Counted from the stretch's first letter, positions 18,247 through 29,360 are shown. The stretch is 64,000 nt of DNA from Acidisarcina polymorpha (GCF_003330725.1 NZ_CP030840.1:1240001-1304000), one strand, 5' to 3'. Numbers and translations: made by a program. The notes: generated by a model not told the origin, from the letters alone.

Positions 18247-19182
18247 ATGCCCGCGCCCGGCAATTCAGAACTTCTGCGTGAATACCTGCTTTACCTGCGC
18301 ATCGAAAAGGGGCTGCGGCCGCTCACTTGTGAGGCCTACGAACGCGACCTGACTCAGTTCGCCGAATTCCTCGAGTCCGAGAATGCGTTGCTTCTAACCG
18401 CCCGGCAGCAGCATATCACCGGCTTCCTCGATCATCTCCGCAGACACGGAGTTGAATCGCGGTCGGCGGCCCGCAAGCTTTCCTGTCTCCGCGGACTCTA
18501 TCGCTGGCTGCTGCTCGATAAGCGTATTCAGCACGACCCAACCGTCAATCTGGAGTCTCTCTCGACATGGAAGGTGTTACCGAAGTCGCTCGCGGAATCT
18601 GAGGTCGCATCCATGATGGAGCACGCGTCCGTTGCCGCCCATCATCCCCAGGCTGAAGGAATTGCCATTCGCAATCACGCCATTCTCGAACTTCTCTACG
18701 CTGGAGCGCTGCGGGTCTCTGAACTCACCAACCTCCGCATCGAAGACCTGTCACTCAATGAAGGCCGCGTTCGGCTCCGCGGAAAAGGCGATAAGGAGCG
18801 GGTGGTGCCGCTTGGCGCACCCGCAGTTCAGGCCCTTGAGGCTTATCTGCACCGAGGCCGCCCGCAGCCGAGCGGCAATGCCAAAGACTCTAGGCTCTTC
18901 CTCTCCGAACGCGGCCGGCCGCTCTCGCGCCAATGGATCTGGCGGCTCGTCAAGGCCAGTGACGGCGCCGCCAGCCCGCACAAGCTGCGCCATAGCTGCG
19001 CCACCCATATGGTGGAACACGGGGCCGACCTGCGCAGCGTGCAGATCCTTCTCGGCCACGCCGACATCGCCACCACCCAGGTCTATACCCATCTCGCCCT
19101 CGGCCGTCTCAAAGCTGTGCACCGCGCTCACCATCCCCGCTCCCGCCGCATCGCCGATAGCACCCCGGATGTTCCCGCGTGA
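18247..19182 (+). CDS. xerD: Tyrosine recombinase XerD-like
   Basis: A 311-residue tyrosine recombinase. The N-terminal SAM-like core-binding domain spans about 8-100 and the catalytic domain about 118-300. The catalytic set is complete: Arg in GALRVSEL, Lys in GKGDKER, HKLRHS (His and Arg), His in LLGHADI and the nucleophile Tyr in TQVYTHL. XerC/XerD resolve chromosome dimers at dif with FtsK. It overlaps the next recombinase gene by four bases (GTGA), so the two are co-translated. In most bacteria the xer genes are unlinked; calling this one XerD rather than XerC is by resemblance only. Confidence 0.85.
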   Translation: MPAPGNSELLREYLLYLRIEKGLRPLTCEAYERDLTQFAEFLESENALLLTARQQHITGFLDHLRRHGVESRSAARKLSCLRGLYRWLLLDKRIQHDPTVNLESLSTWKVLPKSLAESEVASMMEHASVAAHHPQAEGIAIRNHAILELLYAGALRVSELTNLRIEDLSLNEGRVRLRGKGDKERVVPLGAPAVQALEAYLHRGRPQPSGNAKDSRLFLSERGRPLSRQWIWRLVKASDGAASPHKLRHSCATHMVEHGADLRSVQILLGHADIATTQVYTHLALGRLKAVHRAHHPRSRRIADSTPDVPA

Positions 19183-20156
19183 GCACTCAACCGGCGCTTG
19201 CCCAGCTCGCCGAAGACTTCCTCGTCGCCCTCGCCGGGGAACGCTCCGCCTCGCCCCATACCCTCCGCGCCTACCATCGCGAACTTCACAACTTCGTGGA
19301 TTACTCGATCGAAGAACACGGTGTCTCCACTGCCCCGACCGACATCGATCACAAACATATTCGCGCCTATCTTGGGGAACTCTATGGTCGCGAACTCTCC
19401 AAAGCATCCGTAGCTCGCGCCCTCGCTGCCCTGCGCTCCTGGTTCAAGTGGATGGCGCGTCACGGGCATGTCGCACAAAACACCGCCGCGCTGGTCTCGA
19501 CCCCCAAGCTGCCAAAGCATCTGCCCCGCGTCCCATCCATCGAGCAGATGAACCGCACCGTCGATTCGCTGGCGAACAAGCCGGCCGCCAGGCCCGCGAA
19601 AGGCCGCCAGGCCGAGACCTCAGCGTGGCCCGAGCGCGACCGCGTGATCTTCGAACTTCTCTATGGCTGCGGCATCCGCAACGCCGAACTCACCGGCCTC
19701 AACCTTGCCGACATTCACTGGGCCAACGAAGTCATCCTCGTCCGCGGCAAAGGCCGCAAGCAGCGCTACGTTCCCCTGGGCGATGCTGCCGCCGAGGCCA
19801 TCCGCATTTATCAGCCACAGCGCGAATCCAGACTCGCACTGGCAAAGAAATCCACTCCGGCGCTGCTGGTCAACCACCGCCTCCGTGCCCACCAGGCCGG
19901 CGAAGTCCGTCTGACGACCCGAAGCGTCGGCCGCATCGTCAAACGTCTGGCGCAGGCCAACGGGCTCTCCGCCGACACTCACCCGCACACTCTCCGTCAC
20001 GCCTTTGGAACCCACATGCTCGAAGAAGGCGCCGACCTTCGCGCCATCCAGGAACTATTGGGCCACGAGCGCCTCTCGACCACTCAGCGCTACACTCAGC
20101 TCACCACCGCGCAGATCACCCAGGTCTATGACCGGACGCATCCCCGTGCGAAATAG
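19179..20156 (+). CDS. xerC: Tyrosine recombinase XerC-like
   Basis: A 325-residue tyrosine recombinase with the same layout: core-binding domain (about 5-100), then the catalytic residues Arg in GCGIRNAEL, Lys in [41 protein letters not shown] with the Tyr nucleophile. A short insert, [17 protein letters not shown] (about 133-149), separates the two domains. It starts with GTG overlapping the xerD stop. The pair probably acts as a heterotetramer on the dif site. It is convergent with the permease gene at 20167. Confidence 0.85.
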   Translation: MSTQPALAQLAEDFLVALAGERSASPHTLRAYHRELHNFVDYSIEEHGVSTAPTDIDHKHIRAYLGELYGRELSKASVARALAALRSWFKWMARHGHVAQNTAALVSTPKLPKHLPRVPSIEQMNRTVDSLANKPAARPAKGRQAETSAWPERDRVIFELLYGCGIRNAELTGLNLADIHWANEVILVRGKGRKQRYVPLGDAAAEAIRIYQPQRESRLALAKKSTPALLVNHRLRAHQAGEVRLTTRSVGRIVKRLAQANGLSADTHPHTLRHAFGTHMLEEGADLRAIQELLGHERLSTTQRYTQLTTAQITQVYDRTHPRAK

Positions 20157-20166
20157 CGATTGTGTC

Positions 20167-22656
20167 TTACTCGGCGCGCAACGCCCGCAGTGGATCGGTA
20201 GAAGCTGCCCGGCGCGCCGGCAACAAGCACGCCATCAACGTCATCGATATCACCGTCAGCGCGGCCAAACCCAACACCGCCGGATCGAAAGCACTCACCT
20301 CGAACAATAAGGATTGCAGCAGCTGTGAAGCCGCTAACGCCGCAACCAGGCCAATGGCGCAACCTGCCAGCCCCAGCTTGGCGCCTGAAATCAACACCAG
20401 GCGCACGATTGCTCCACGCTGCGAACCTAAAGCCATGCGAATCGCGAGTTCATGCGCGCGCAGCGCGACCGAGAAGGCGATCACGCTATAAACACCAAGT
20501 ACCGCCAGCACCACGGCGGCTGCGGCAAACGCCGAGATCAGCGCCGTATTGAACTTGCGCGAAGTCTCACTGCCGGAGACGGCGTGCTCCATCGTTTGCA
20601 CCTGGGTCAGCGGCAGCTGAGAATCGATCGACTGCACGGTCGCGCGTATTGCATTCTCCATCTGCTCCGGCGCAAGCTCGGTGCGCACGGTGATATACCC
20701 CACGTCGCCGGCCAACTCGGCAGCCGTGACAAGCGTCCCGGCTGCCGTAATTTCCTGCGTCGCTGGTTCATACATCTGGTCGGTGGTCTCTTCGTCGGGA
20801 GATCCCAGCTTGACGTCTCCCACTACGCCAACGACGACCAGCCAGGGCGTCGGCGTCTCCGGCAGTCCCAACCTCATTCGTTTGCCGACCGGGTCTTGGC
20901 CTGGCCAGTAGTGCTCAGCGAGCTTCTGGTTCACGATTACCACGAGCTGTGAATCTGATTTATCCTCCGGTGTAAACAGCCGCCCCCGCAAAAGCGAGAT
21001 GCCCATGGCCCGGAAGTAGTCCCCCTCTACAAATAGGGCCGATGCCAGGCTCAGGCCGGCATTCTTCGGCGGCGTATAGCCTTCCACCACGAAGGCGTTG
21101 CTGCTATGGAATCCCGAAGCGGGAAACGCATTCGTCAATCCCACGGCTTTCACTCCAGGAAGTCGAGCCAGGCGGCGCAGCATCTCATCATCGAATTCGT
21201 TCACGGCCGCCTGCGTCGCATACTGCTTCCTCGGCAGCGAATACGCCCCTACATCAAGGTGGTCGGGGCGAAAGCCTAATTCGACGCTCCGCATCTTTTC
21301 GAAGCTGCGCAGCAAAAGTCCCGAAGCCGTCAAGAGGGCCATCGCAACGGCAATCTCGGCGATCACCAAGGCCGAACGCAGCCGCGAAAAGCCGCCCCCC
21401 AAGGTACCCATCCGGCCACCTTCCTTGAGCGCCGCGCTTACACTCGTCCGGATCGCAGCAAACGCGGGCGCCAGTCCGCACAATCCTCCGGTCACCAACG
21501 CCAGAAGCATCGCAAACCCAACCACCACCCAGTCCAGCCCGATCTCGTTCAACCGTGGCAGCGTCTCCGGCAACAGACTTCGGCCCACCCGAAGCGCAAC
21601 CGCAGCCATGACCAGCCCCACTACCCCGCCGCTCACCGTCAGCACCATGCTTTCGAGCACCGTCTGCCGCAACAACGTCGTTGCTCCCGCGCCCAGAGCG
21701 ATCCGTACGGCCAATTCCCTCTGCCTGCGAATGGCTCTGACCAGCAACAATCCCGCCAGGTTTGCGCAGGCAATCAGCAGCACCACCAGGACTGCTAGAA
21801 AGAGCGTCCGAATCTGCACTCGCACCTCGTGTACCGCATCGTCCTGGAGAGGAGTTACTTTGGCGCGAATATGCAGGCTGCGCATGAAGCCTGGATAACT
21901 CCGCATGGTCTCTTCAGCGACTCGCTCGGCGTCCTCGGTCGCTCGGGCCGACGTCACCCCTCGTCTGAGCCTGCCTACCATTCGGTAGCCCCAGTTGGAA
22001 GCTCCGTTCAAGAACTGGTCGGGGGCGAAGCTCATCGGCACCCACAGTTCGCTGCGGTCCAGGTGGCCGGGAATGATGGGGAACTCGAACCCCGCCGGCA
22101 TAACCCCGATGACGACATAGGGCTTTCGATCCAGCAGAATCTTCTTCCCAATGATGTGAGGGTCTCCGTGGAAGCGGTCCTGCCACATGGGATAACCGAG
22201 GACCACCAGCTGTTGATGCCCCTCGTCCTCCTCTTGGGTGAACACGCGTCCAAGCAAGGGTGCGACGCCTAGGGCTGGAAATACTCCAGCGCTCAGACGA
22301 GCCGCATAAACAATGGCGGGATCCCCGCTGCCGGAAAGCTCAAAATTTGTATTGTTGTACCCGCCCAGGCTGGTGAAACTGTTGGTGTCTCGGGTGTAAT
22401 TCCGAACATCCGGGGCGGTGACGGTGCCCCCCGAATCCGGACTGATGCCTGCACCCTGCAGAATATCTCCGAGCACCACCAGCCGATCCGGCTCAGGAAA
22501 TGGCAGCGGCCGCAGCAACACCCCCTCAACGATGGAAAATATAGCCGTCGTCGCACCGATCCCGAACGCCAGCATCAACACCGCGATCAAAGTAAAGCCC
22601 GGGGACTTCAGCAGTTGCCGCACCGCGATCCTCAGATCACGGGAAAGAGACTCCAT
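20167..22656 (-). CDS. Acidobacterial duplicated permease (ADOP, MacB/FtsX type)
   Basis: The 829-residue protein has two MacB periplasmic core plus FtsX permease units in tandem. It opens [20 protein letters not shown], then [20 protein letters not shown]; the first three-helix FtsX unit is near 270-420 and the second near 680-815, ending [17 protein letters not shown]. No ATPase is encoded in the protein or nearby, as usual for this family. It lacks the N-terminal cytosolic prefix seen in the permease at 25269. Start ATG 22656 has GAGGA five bases upstream; the open frame further left of it has no site. Substrate is unknown; related MacB proteins act on macrolides, peptides and lipoproteins by mechanotransmission. 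Confidence 0.93.
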   Translation of the reverse strand: MESLSRDLRIAVRQLLKSPGFTLIAVLMLAFGIGATTAIFSIVEGVLLRPLPFPEPDRLVVLGDILQGAGISPDSGGTVTAPDVRNYTRDTNSFTSLGGYNNTNFELSGSGDPAIVYAARLSAGVFPALGVAPLLGRVFTQEEDEGHQQLVVLGYPMWQDRFHGDPHIIGKKILLDRKPYVVIGVMPAGFEFPIIPGHLDRSELWVPMSFAPDQFLNGASNWGYRMVGRLRRGVTSARATEDAERVAEETMRSYPGFMRSLHIRAKVTPLQDDAVHEVRVQIRTLFLAVLVVLLIACANLAGLLLVRAIRRQRELAVRIALGAGATTLLRQTVLESMVLTVSGGVVGLVMAAVALRVGRSLLPETLPRLNEIGLDWVVVGFAMLLALVTGGLCGLAPAFAAIRTSVSAALKEGGRMGTLGGGFSRLRSALVIAEIAVAMALLTASGLLLRSFEKMRSVELGFRPDHLDVGAYSLPRKQYATQAAVNEFDDEMLRRLARLPGVKAVGLTNAFPASGFHSSNAFVVEGYTPPKNAGLSLASALFVEGDYFRAMGISLLRGRLFTPEDKSDSQLVVIVNQKLAEHYWPGQDPVGKRMRLGLPETPTPWLVVVGVVGDVKLGSPDEETTDQMYEPATQEITAAGTLVTAAELAGDVGYITVRTELAPEQMENAIRATVQSIDSQLPLTQVQTMEHAVSGSETSRKFNTALISAFAAAAVVLAVLGVYSVIAFSVALRAHELAIRMALGSQRGAIVRLVLISGAKLGLAGCAIGLVAALAASQLLQSLLFEVSAFDPAVLGLAALTVISMTLMACLLPARRAASTDPLRALRAE

Positions 22657-22885
22657 AGGTTCCTCACAAGAGGGATGCGATCCCGATCCTGGTTCCCAGA
22701 ATAAATTCGCGGAATCGACCAGTCTTCTGGAATTCAGGTGCCTAAGACAGCCGTCGATGGTCAGCCCGGCGACGCCTGGGGCGACAGCACAAATGCTGCC
22801 ATGTGGCAGAAGTCGGTTCTTTAGGCCATTCCTGATGCAAAAAGGTGTGCCGGGTTCGTTCTTTCGAGTAGAGTGACTACTCCCA

Positions 22886-25132
22886 TTAACGCGGGGAGCC
22901 GCTCCTGCGAGTCGCCGCAGACCTTTCGTCGACCGCGAAGGTCTCGGCATCCTTGCCGGCGATCGCGGCTTTCATGAAGTCCATCCAGATTGGCAAAGCC
23001 GCCTTTGCGCCAGTCTCTTTGTCGCCCAACGACTCCCGGCCGTCGTAGCCCACCCAGGTTCCGCAAGTCACCGTCGGCGAAAATCCAAGAAACCATGCAT
23101 CGGTGAAGTCGCTCGTCGTTCCCGTTTTGCCACCTAATGGATGGTTGAGCGCTTTCGCCACCGAGCCCGTGCCGCTGTTCGTCACTTCACGAAGGAAGGT
23201 CATCATCGTCCGTGCCGTCTTCACCCCTGTTGCCTCCGCTACCTCCGAGCGGTCCTCCGCGAGGATCGCCCCGTCGGCGTCGGTCACCTTCTTGACCAGG
23301 CGCGGCGCTATCCGGAGGCCATCGTTTGGGTAAACCGCATAGGCAGCGACCTGTTCCTTCAGCGTCACCTCAACCGCTCCCAGAGCAGCCGGCAGGAAGG
23401 CTGGTATGTTGGAGGTAATTCCAAACCGGTGCGCCACCTCGATGACCTTGTGCATGCCTACGCGCTCCGCCAGCTTCACTGCGGGAATGTTGCGCGAATC
23501 CGCGAACGCCTTCAGCAGCGTTATGCTTCCGAGGTAATTTCCTTCAAAGTTGTGTGGAGTGTAGGACCCAAAGGATGCAGGAGCATCAAGAATACGCTCC
23601 TCTGGAGTCGCCCCCTCCTCGACCGCCGCGGTATAGACATAGGGCTTGAATGAGGAACCTGTCTGCCGCTCCGCTTGGGTTGCCCGGTTGAACTGCGACA
23701 AATTGAAATCCCGGCCGCCGATCATCGCCAAGACCCCGCCGGAACTATTGTCGATCGCCATCAACGCGCCCTGGACTCCGGAGTCCTGCTCGAGGGTCCC
23801 ACGCAACTCAGTCTCATCTTGTCCGGCGGCCGGAGCAGCTAAATGGACGTAGACGATATCGCCGGGCTTGAGAAAGTCGTCGGCAGCTTTCTGCCCCGTC
23901 CACGCCCAATCTTCCTCGAGCAACACCACCTGACGTTCCCCGACTTTCGCTGTCACCTGATAGGGCAATACACCGGTGACCATCGCGTGCACGTAGTCTC
24001 CTGGCTGCGGCGGCAAGATCCAATCCGGATGCCGGAACTCCGCCAATCCCACTCCGCCAGCAACCGCATTCAGCAGATGTCCTTTCCAGCCATGCCGCCG
24101 TTCATAGGCTGCTAACCCATCGAGCACCGCGCTCTTCGCGGCGCGCTGCAGGTCGAGATCGAGTGTCGTATAAACGCGAAGTCCCGCCGTATGCACTTGC
24201 TCCGCACCAAGCTTCTTTTCAAGTTCTCTCCGCACCTCTTCGACGAAGTACGGCGCCACCGCGTTCGGATCGGTGGCCACCATCAGCCCCAACGGCTCTG
24301 CCCGGGCCGCTGCGGCTTGCTCAGCCGTGATCCTGCCATCCTCGAGCATGGCGTTGATCACCAGGTTGCGCCGCCGCAGCGCCTTATCGGGATTTAAGAT
24401 CGGCGAGTACGCTGACGGTCCCTTCGGCAATCCGGCCAGCATTGCCGCCTGCGGCAAGGTCAAGTCCTTCGCATGTTTGCTGAAGTAGTATTCCGCTCCG
24501 GCCTCAAACCCATAGGTTCCATGCCCGAGATAAATCTGGTTGGCATACAGAGTGAAGATCTGCTGCTTGGTAAACGTGCGCTCAATCTGGATCGAGAGAA
24601 AGGCCTCCTGCAGCTTCCGCCCAAACGTCCGTTCGTTCGAAAGGAACAGGTTACGCGCTAACTGCATGGTCAGCGTAGAAGCGCCTTGGGCGCGCGCTCC
24701 GGAGGTGAGATCGTGATATACCGCTCCCGCCACGCGAAAAGTGTTGACGCCCCAGTGGCTCTCGAAATTCTTGTCTTCGATCGAAATGACGGCCTGGCGC
24801 AGCAGCGGAGAGAGGTCGTCATACCCGACCACCACCCGCCGTTCGAGCGCAAAGGAGCCGAAGACCCGGCCCTTCACGTCGTAGAGCTCCGTCGTCGTGC
24901 TCGGACGATAATGCTCGAGATCGTCGATCTGGGGCAGATGCACCGAGTACACCAGCAGCAATCCACTTAGCGAACCGACCGCCATCGCCAGCAAGACCAG
25001 CACCAGCAAGGCCAGCCGCCCCGCGACTTTGCGCTGCCCCCGCCGCGGACGCGAGCCTCCCGGAGGCTGAAATGGCGTCCCGCTGCCGGTTTTGTTCCCC
25101 GATGGAAGCGATGGTCTAGAACCCAATGCCAT
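22886..25132 (-). CDS. Penicillin-binding protein 1A (bifunctional)
   Basis: The 748-residue class A PBP has a Pro/Arg-rich cytoplasmic lead, one membrane helix (about 40-62) and a GT51 transglycosylase domain with catalytic Glu in [12 protein letters not shown] (about 118) and [15 protein letters not shown]. The transpeptidase domain has SxxK as GSSFKP (about 487), SRN in FADSRNIPA and KTGT in [11 protein letters not shown] (about 667). It polymerises and crosslinks peptidoglycan at the outer face of the inner membrane. A short basic tail follows. The gene is between two ADOP genes, all leftward, with gaps of about 230 and 136 bases, so co-transcription is possible but not shown. Confidence 0.95.
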   Translation of the reverse strand: MALGSRPSLPSGNKTGSGTPFQPPGGSRPRRGQRKVAGRLALLVLVLLAMAVGSLSGLLLVYSVHLPQIDDLEHYRPSTTTELYDVKGRVFGSFALERRVVVGYDDLSPLLRQAVISIEDKNFESHWGVNTFRVAGAVYHDLTSGARAQGASTLTMQLARNLFLSNERTFGRKLQEAFLSIQIERTFTKQQIFTLYANQIYLGHGTYGFEAGAEYYFSKHAKDLTLPQAAMLAGLPKGPSAYSPILNPDKALRRRNLVINAMLEDGRITAEQAAAARAEPLGLMVATDPNAVAPYFVEEVRRELEKKLGAEQVHTAGLRVYTTLDLDLQRAAKSAVLDGLAAYERRHGWKGHLLNAVAGGVGLAEFRHPDWILPPQPGDYVHAMVTGVLPYQVTAKVGERQVVLLEEDWAWTGQKAADDFLKPGDIVYVHLAAPAAGQDETELRGTLEQDSGVQGALMAIDNSSGGVLAMIGGRDFNLSQFNRATQAERQTGSSFKPYVYTAAVEEGATPEERILDAPASFGSYTPHNFEGNYLGSITLLKAFADSRNIPAVKLAERVGMHKVIEVAHRFGITSNIPAFLPAALGAVEVTLKEQVAAYAVYPNDGLRIAPRLVKKVTDADGAILAEDRSEVAEATGVKTARTMMTFLREVTNSGTGSVAKALNHPLGGKTGTTSDFTDAWFLGFSPTVTCGTWVGYDGRESLGDKETGAKAALPIWMDFMKAAIAGKDAETFAVDERSAATRRSGSPR

Positions 25133-25268
25133 GCTCGATGCCTTGATTCATGCCTTCGAGCTTAGTCGATTTCACTATCTGGCATGCAGATCGCTCCGAA
25201 TCCGCAACCGCTTCGGCGTTTACTTGCCTCTCGCGGTGCCTGCCGGTCGGCATGGCCGGCCGGAATCG

Positions 25269-28025
25269 TCACTCGTAGCGAAGCGCGACCGCCGGATCGA
25301 CTCTCGTCGCTCGCCGCGCAGGAAAATAGGCGGCCGTCACCGAGACGATGGCAATCATGAGGATCGAGCCAATCAGCGTCAACGGATCGGAAGGCTTCAG
25401 TCCGTATAATCCCGCCTGAATAGCTTGGCTTGCCACCAGAGTCGCGGGAACACCCAGAGCAATGCCCATTCCTAAGAGGCCAAGCGATTGCCTCAGCACC
25501 AACCACAGCACACCTCCGCTCGATGCGCCCAGCGCCAGCCGGACGCCGAATTCATTTGTCCGGCGAACCACACTATACGTCATCACTCCATAAAGACCGA
25601 TCGCGCACAGAGACAATGCCAGCAGCGAGAAGAAGCCGGAAAGCTGAGAGACTAGCCTCTGTTCATCGATCAAATGGTCGAGTTGTTCGCTAATCGTTTC
25701 GACGTCGAGAATCGGAAGGTTGGGGTCGATCTCCGCCAGCCCCGCGCGTACCTCGCCCGCGATTGCAGCCGGGTCGCCAGAGGTCCGCACCTGCAGCCAA
25801 TAGGCATATTGGTCGTCTTCGGTCAGTTGCATGACCGCGAGATAAGCCATGGCCTCGGGCACTTCACCCGCATGGTTGTAGGTTGCATTCCCGACCACGC
25901 CAACGATCTGCCACACCCCCTTCACGCTCGGATCAGCGATCGTGAAGCTATGACCGATCGCATCGCTGTGTGGGAAGTAGCGATCGGCGAAGGTCTGGTT
26001 GACCACCACTGCCTGTGGAGAAGCGGCCGTATCCGCAGCCCTGATTGTTCTTCCGCGAAGCAATGGAATGCCCAGCGTCTCGAAGTAGTCCGGCGAAATC
26101 CGGTTGAGCAGCGTGCTGACGTCCTCATTGGGAGCGGCGGGCCGGCCTAGAATGGTGATCGGAGAACCCCAGTTGCCGTGCCACATAGGTGCGGCCCCCG
26201 ACAGCGCCGCCGAACTCACCCCCGGCAGCGCATCGACGCGGGAGAGAATTCGCGCATAGAGCGTATTGAGCTGGTCCGGCTTGTATCCCGCGAACTTGGC
26301 ATTGATTTTCACCAGCAGAATATTCCTGCGGTCGAAGCCGAGGTCCTCGCTGTGAAGGTTGTGCAGCGTTCGCAGAAAAAGCCCAGCCACCGCAAGCAGC
26401 ACCAGCGAGAGCACAATCTGCCCGGTGACGAGCAGATTCGGGAGCAATCGGCCACCGTCCGTGCTGCCCTTGTATCGCGATTTCAATGCCCCGGCGACCT
26501 GGATGCGCGAGATCCGCAAAGCTGGGGCTATCCCGAAGAACAGCCCGGTGAGCAGACAGATGCCCGCAGTGAAGCCAAGCACCCTCAGATCAGGAAGGGG
26601 AGACAGTGCGGAATGGGCCACCTCGCCGGCAATGAACTTGATCAAGACGAACGTCCCTCCATAGGCGAGCACCAATCCCAGCCCCCCGCCTACAAACGCC
26701 AGCAGCAGCGTCTCCGTCAACACCTGACGCGCCAGCCGGCTGCGGCTCGAGCCAAGCGCCAGCCGGGTAGAATACTCGCGTTCCCGCGCGGCCGCTTTCG
26801 CCAGCATAAAGTTCGCCAAGTTGGCGCAGGCAATCAGCAAGACGATCGCGACGATGCCCATCAGCACCGCCAATGGAGCCCCATATGCAGCCCGGAGGTG
26901 CGAAATACCGCCTCGGCCGGGAAGAAGCTCGACAAAGCTCTCGCGGATTTCCTTGCGCCGGCTCTCCGCAATCTGCGTCCCTTCGCGCTCCGCCTCAAAC
27001 TGCCTGTACTGCGCCGTCGCCCATGCCTGTGACTGCGACAGACTGACCTTAGGATTTCGCCGGCCCATCAGATGAAGCCAGTACAGTCCCGAGGAATCGA
27101 GCATCGGCGGTTGCAGCATCGCCTCCGCTTGCATGCTGAGCGGCAGCCACATTTCGGGCGATTGCTCATTCAGATCGACGCCATAAAAACTCGCCGGCAT
27201 GACGCCAATGACACGGAACAGCGTGCCGTTGATGTTCAGGCTTCGGCCAATCACACCGGGATCCGCCGCCAAGGCCTGCTGCCAATAGCGGTAACTGATC
27301 ACCGCGACCGCGCTGCGCCCGGGAGCATCGCTATCTGTTGCCGTAATCGCTCTACCCAGAAGTGGGTTGGCGCCCAGAACGGAGAAGAAGGTTCCCGAAA
27401 CCAGGTGAGTCATGGCCTGTGTCGCAGGGCTGCTAGCGGCTGCGCTCGAACGGACACTGACCATCACCGGGAAACTCGAAAAGGCGCAGATCCCCTGGAA
27501 GAACTCCGGCCTCCGTCGCCCTTCTTCTTCAAGATGCTTGTAGAAATCGTAGGAGAAGATGTCCACCGCACCCGGGTGCACGGCGCCCAACGTTCCCCCT
27601 CCATTGGCGTGGCCGAAAGAGACCAGCTGCCACGCATCGCGCACCGGAAGCGACTTCAGCAGCAGATCGTTGATCAAGGTAAAAATCGCCGTGTTTGCCC
27701 CGGTCCCGAGCGCCAGTGAAAGAATGGCGACAATTGAAAAACCAGGCGATTTGAGCAGCTGTCGCGCTCCATAGCGAAGATCTTGCCAAAGCGCCTCGGC
27801 GTTCGACTCCCAGGTTGCCGACCAGACCTTGTGCCTTACTGCTTCCACGCTGCCGATCTCCGCGCGCGTCGCTCGCCAGGCAGTCTCTCGATCCATGCCA
27901 CGCCGTATTTTCTCTTCGGCCGAGGCCTCAAGATAGCTTTGCAGTTCTTCCTGGATCTCTTCGTTTCGGGCTTCGCGGTGAAGCAACGCTTGGATGCCGT
28001 TGACGAAGCTTCGCAAGATCGCCAT
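25269..28025 (-). CDS. Acidobacterial duplicated permease (ADOP) with cytosolic prefix domain
   Basis: The 918-residue protein has an N-terminal helical prefix (residues about 1-75, NEEIQEELQSYLEASAEEK, then AWRATRAEIGS), the family entry LLKSPGFSIVAILSLALGTG, and two MacB-core/FtsX halves, ending PARRATRVDPAVALRYE. No ATPase is linked. Start ATG 28025 has GAGGAAAG upstream, which overlaps the stop of the PadR gene nine bases away, so translation is coupled to padR. PadR plus prefixed permease is a recurrent acidobacterial arrangement and suggests the permease level is controlled by this repressor. Substrate is unknown. Confidence 0.93.
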   Translation of the reverse strand: MAILRSFVNGIQALLHREARNEEIQEELQSYLEASAEEKIRRGMDRETAWRATRAEIGSVEAVRHKVWSATWESNAEALWQDLRYGARQLLKSPGFSIVAILSLALGTGANTAIFTLINDLLLKSLPVRDAWQLVSFGHANGGGTLGAVHPGAVDIFSYDFYKHLEEEGRRRPEFFQGICAFSSFPVMVSVRSSAAASSPATQAMTHLVSGTFFSVLGANPLLGRAITATDSDAPGRSAVAVISYRYWQQALAADPGVIGRSLNINGTLFRVIGVMPASFYGVDLNEQSPEMWLPLSMQAEAMLQPPMLDSSGLYWLHLMGRRNPKVSLSQSQAWATAQYRQFEAEREGTQIAESRRKEIRESFVELLPGRGGISHLRAAYGAPLAVLMGIVAIVLLIACANLANFMLAKAAAREREYSTRLALGSSRSRLARQVLTETLLLAFVGGGLGLVLAYGGTFVLIKFIAGEVAHSALSPLPDLRVLGFTAGICLLTGLFFGIAPALRISRIQVAGALKSRYKGSTDGGRLLPNLLVTGQIVLSLVLLAVAGLFLRTLHNLHSEDLGFDRRNILLVKINAKFAGYKPDQLNTLYARILSRVDALPGVSSAALSGAAPMWHGNWGSPITILGRPAAPNEDVSTLLNRISPDYFETLGIPLLRGRTIRAADTAASPQAVVVNQTFADRYFPHSDAIGHSFTIADPSVKGVWQIVGVVGNATYNHAGEVPEAMAYLAVMQLTEDDQYAYWLQVRTSGDPAAIAGEVRAGLAEIDPNLPILDVETISEQLDHLIDEQRLVSQLSGFFSLLALSLCAIGLYGVMTYSVVRRTNEFGVRLALGASSGGVLWLVLRQSLGLLGMGIALGVPATLVASQAIQAGLYGLKPSDPLTLIGSILMIAIVSVTAAYFPARRATRVDPAVALRYE

Positions 28026-28033
28026 GACTTTCC

Positions 28034-28363
28034 TCACGCCTCCATGATTCGGTTGATCGCAGCGATCTGCCGTCCCCATTGCTGGCTCTCTTCCTTGAGG
28101 GCCTTCCGCCCCGCGGCGGTGAGCAGGTAATACTTCGCCCGGCGGTTGTTCTCTGTCGATCGCCACTCGGCTTTGATCTTGCCCCCGCGCTCCATCCGCG
28201 CCAGGGCCGGGAACAACGATCCCGGATTCACTTGGAAGACTCCGTTGCTGATTTGCTCGATCCGCAAGGCGATCCCGTAACCATGCATCGGTTCCAGCGC
28301 CAGCGTTTTCAACACCAGCATCTCGAGGGTCCCCTGCACCAGATCGCTCGACTTGTCCGTCAT
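28034..28363 (-). CDS. PadR-family transcriptional regulator
   Basis: A 109-residue PadR protein with winged helix: LVQGTLEMLVLKTLALEPMH, GYGIALRIEQISNGVFQVNP and GSLFPALARMERGGKIKAEW, then the wing NNRRAKYYLLTAAGRKAL and a C-terminal dimer helix. Small PadR proteins of this subclass bind palindromic operators at their own promoter. ATG 28363 has AGGAG about nine bases upstream, and the long open frame beyond it is non-coding. A matching palindrome with a consensus -35 box lies 18-60 bases upstream. The gene runs directly into the permease gene. Confidence 0.95.
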   Translation of the reverse strand: MTDKSSDLVQGTLEMLVLKTLALEPMHGYGIALRIEQISNGVFQVNPGSLFPALARMERGGKIKAEWRSTENNRRAKYYLLTAAGRKALKEESQQWGRQIAAINRIMEA

Positions 28364-28380
28364 TTCGTTCGGCTCCTCTC

Positions 28381-28423
28381 GACAAGCTAGAGGTACGCTC
28401 TGCTCCTCTAGTTTGTCAAGAGG
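28381..28423 (-). promoter_or_regulatory. padR promoter with palindromic operator
   Basis: GACAAGCTAGAGG (28381-28393) and CCTCTAGTTTGTC (28405-28417) form an inverted repeat with one mismatch and an 11-base spacer. On the minus strand the consensus -35 box TTGACA (28419-28414) overlaps one arm, and 17 bases on lies a poor -10 (GTACCT) inside the other. Binding here would block RNA polymerase, which fits PadR autorepression. Confidence 0.75.
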
Positions 28424-28504
28424 TGAGGGAGGGATCCGCCTTTTCCTTATCTCAATCCTGCTAAGTGTGAGAACCTTGCACTGGAAGAGCGGGGAGAAAG
28501 CACA

Positions 28505-29167
28505 ATGTGTTTCTCGGCAACGGCCAATTTCGTTGGGAGCGCGGTCCTCGGAACCGTCGGCGTCGCCACTCTCTCTAAGGTGAAGCACCGGCGCGAACTG
28601 CTCTTCGCTTCGATCCCAGCACTCTTCGCCGTCCATCAGTTCATCGAAGGATTCGTCTGGCTCGGCCTCGATGGCGTGCTCTCGCCTGCGGTCGCCCATA
28701 ACATGGGCGCCGCCTACGTCCTCTACGCGCAGGGGCTGCTCCCGTTTCTCTTGCCCTTGAGCGTGTTACTGGTTGAACCCGACGTGGCCAGCCGCCGCCG
28801 CATGCTGCCCTTCACCATCATCGGCACACTGACGGCTCTCTACATGCTCTGGGGACTCACCGCGGCGCCGCTGCAGGTCTACATCGAACGCGATAGCATC
28901 GTGTATGTGAATGCCGCCACCAATCACACCACCTTGGCCGTCTTGTATGTCATATCTACCTGCGGCTCACTCTTCTTTTCGAAGATCCGTCCCATGATCA
29001 TCTTCGGCGCCGCCAACCTGGTCATTCTGCTCGTAGTGATGGCGGTAAGACGGTACGCGTTTACCTCGGTGTGGTGCGCCTACGCAGCCATCGCCAGCGT
29101 CATCATCCTTGTCTATCTGTGGAGGAGCAGCCCCGAGAGGCCGTTTCAATACGCTGTACAAATTTGA
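28505..29167 (+). CDS. DUF6629-type multi-pass membrane protein
   Basis: The 220-residue protein has about seven hydrophobic helices (for example ANFVGSAVLGTVGVATL, NMGAAYVLYAQGLLPFLLPL, MLPFTIIGTLTALYMLWGL) and opens MCFSATANF, which I associate with the DUF6629 family. An HQFIEGFVWLGLDG motif after the second helix is typical as well. Function is unknown. It is divergent from padR, whose operator lies 90 bases away, but no second arm of the operator points to shared control. The family name is from memory and is the uncertain part; membrane topology is clear. Confidence 0.75.
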   Translation: MCFSATANFVGSAVLGTVGVATLSKVKHRRELLFASIPALFAVHQFIEGFVWLGLDGVLSPAVAHNMGAAYVLYAQGLLPFLLPLSVLLVEPDVASRRRMLPFTIIGTLTALYMLWGLTAAPLQVYIERDSIVYVNAATNHTTLAVLYVISTCGSLFFSKIRPMIIFGAANLVILLVVMAVRRYAFTSVWCAYAAIASVIILVYLWRSSPERPFQYAVQI

Positions 29168-29225
29168 GACCTTCGATTCCGAAACCTACAATTCTGAGAG
29201 CTGCGATTCCGAGACTTGCGATTCC
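29166..29225. repeat. Four 15-bp imperfect tandem repeats
   Basis: Units at 29166-29180, 29181-29195, 29196-29210 and 29211-29225 follow the pattern GAGAC-T-CGATTCC (for example GAGACTTGCGATTCC). The array starts within the stop codon of the preceding gene and a fifth partial unit follows. Confidence 0.8.
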
Positions 29226-29360
29226 TAGATTCGCCCCGCCCTTCGCTCCCGACAAATGCCAATTTCAACCCGCCTGTAGCCGCAGCGTCCGCTAGACGCA
29301 CCTTCAGGCGTGTTCATCCCAGTAGGGTATCCACAAAATCACGTCTGCGAGGAGATCGAT

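Noticed and set aside
18632-20131. A 499-codon open frame on the plus strand across both xer genes
   Set aside because: It is out of frame with two clear recombinases, has an Arg/Pro/Ser-rich low-complexity translation and no ribosome site; it is a GC-driven shadow.
22657-22950. N-terminal extension of the first permease
   Set aside because: ATG 22656 has a strong ribosome site and starts the conserved family sequence; the extension has no likeness to the family prefix domain and overlaps the end of the PBP gene.
26178-27032. A 284-codon frame antisense to the permease gene
   Set aside because: The translation is rich in Arg, Gln and Pro without domains, while the minus-strand permease is unmistakable.
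28026-28385. N-terminal extension of the second permease across padR
   Set aside because: It would lie in another frame over the whole PadR gene; ATG 28025 with GAGGAAAG is the clear start.
29166-29225. CRISPR-like array
   Set aside because: Units are 15 bp, directly abutting and without spacers; no cas genes are present.
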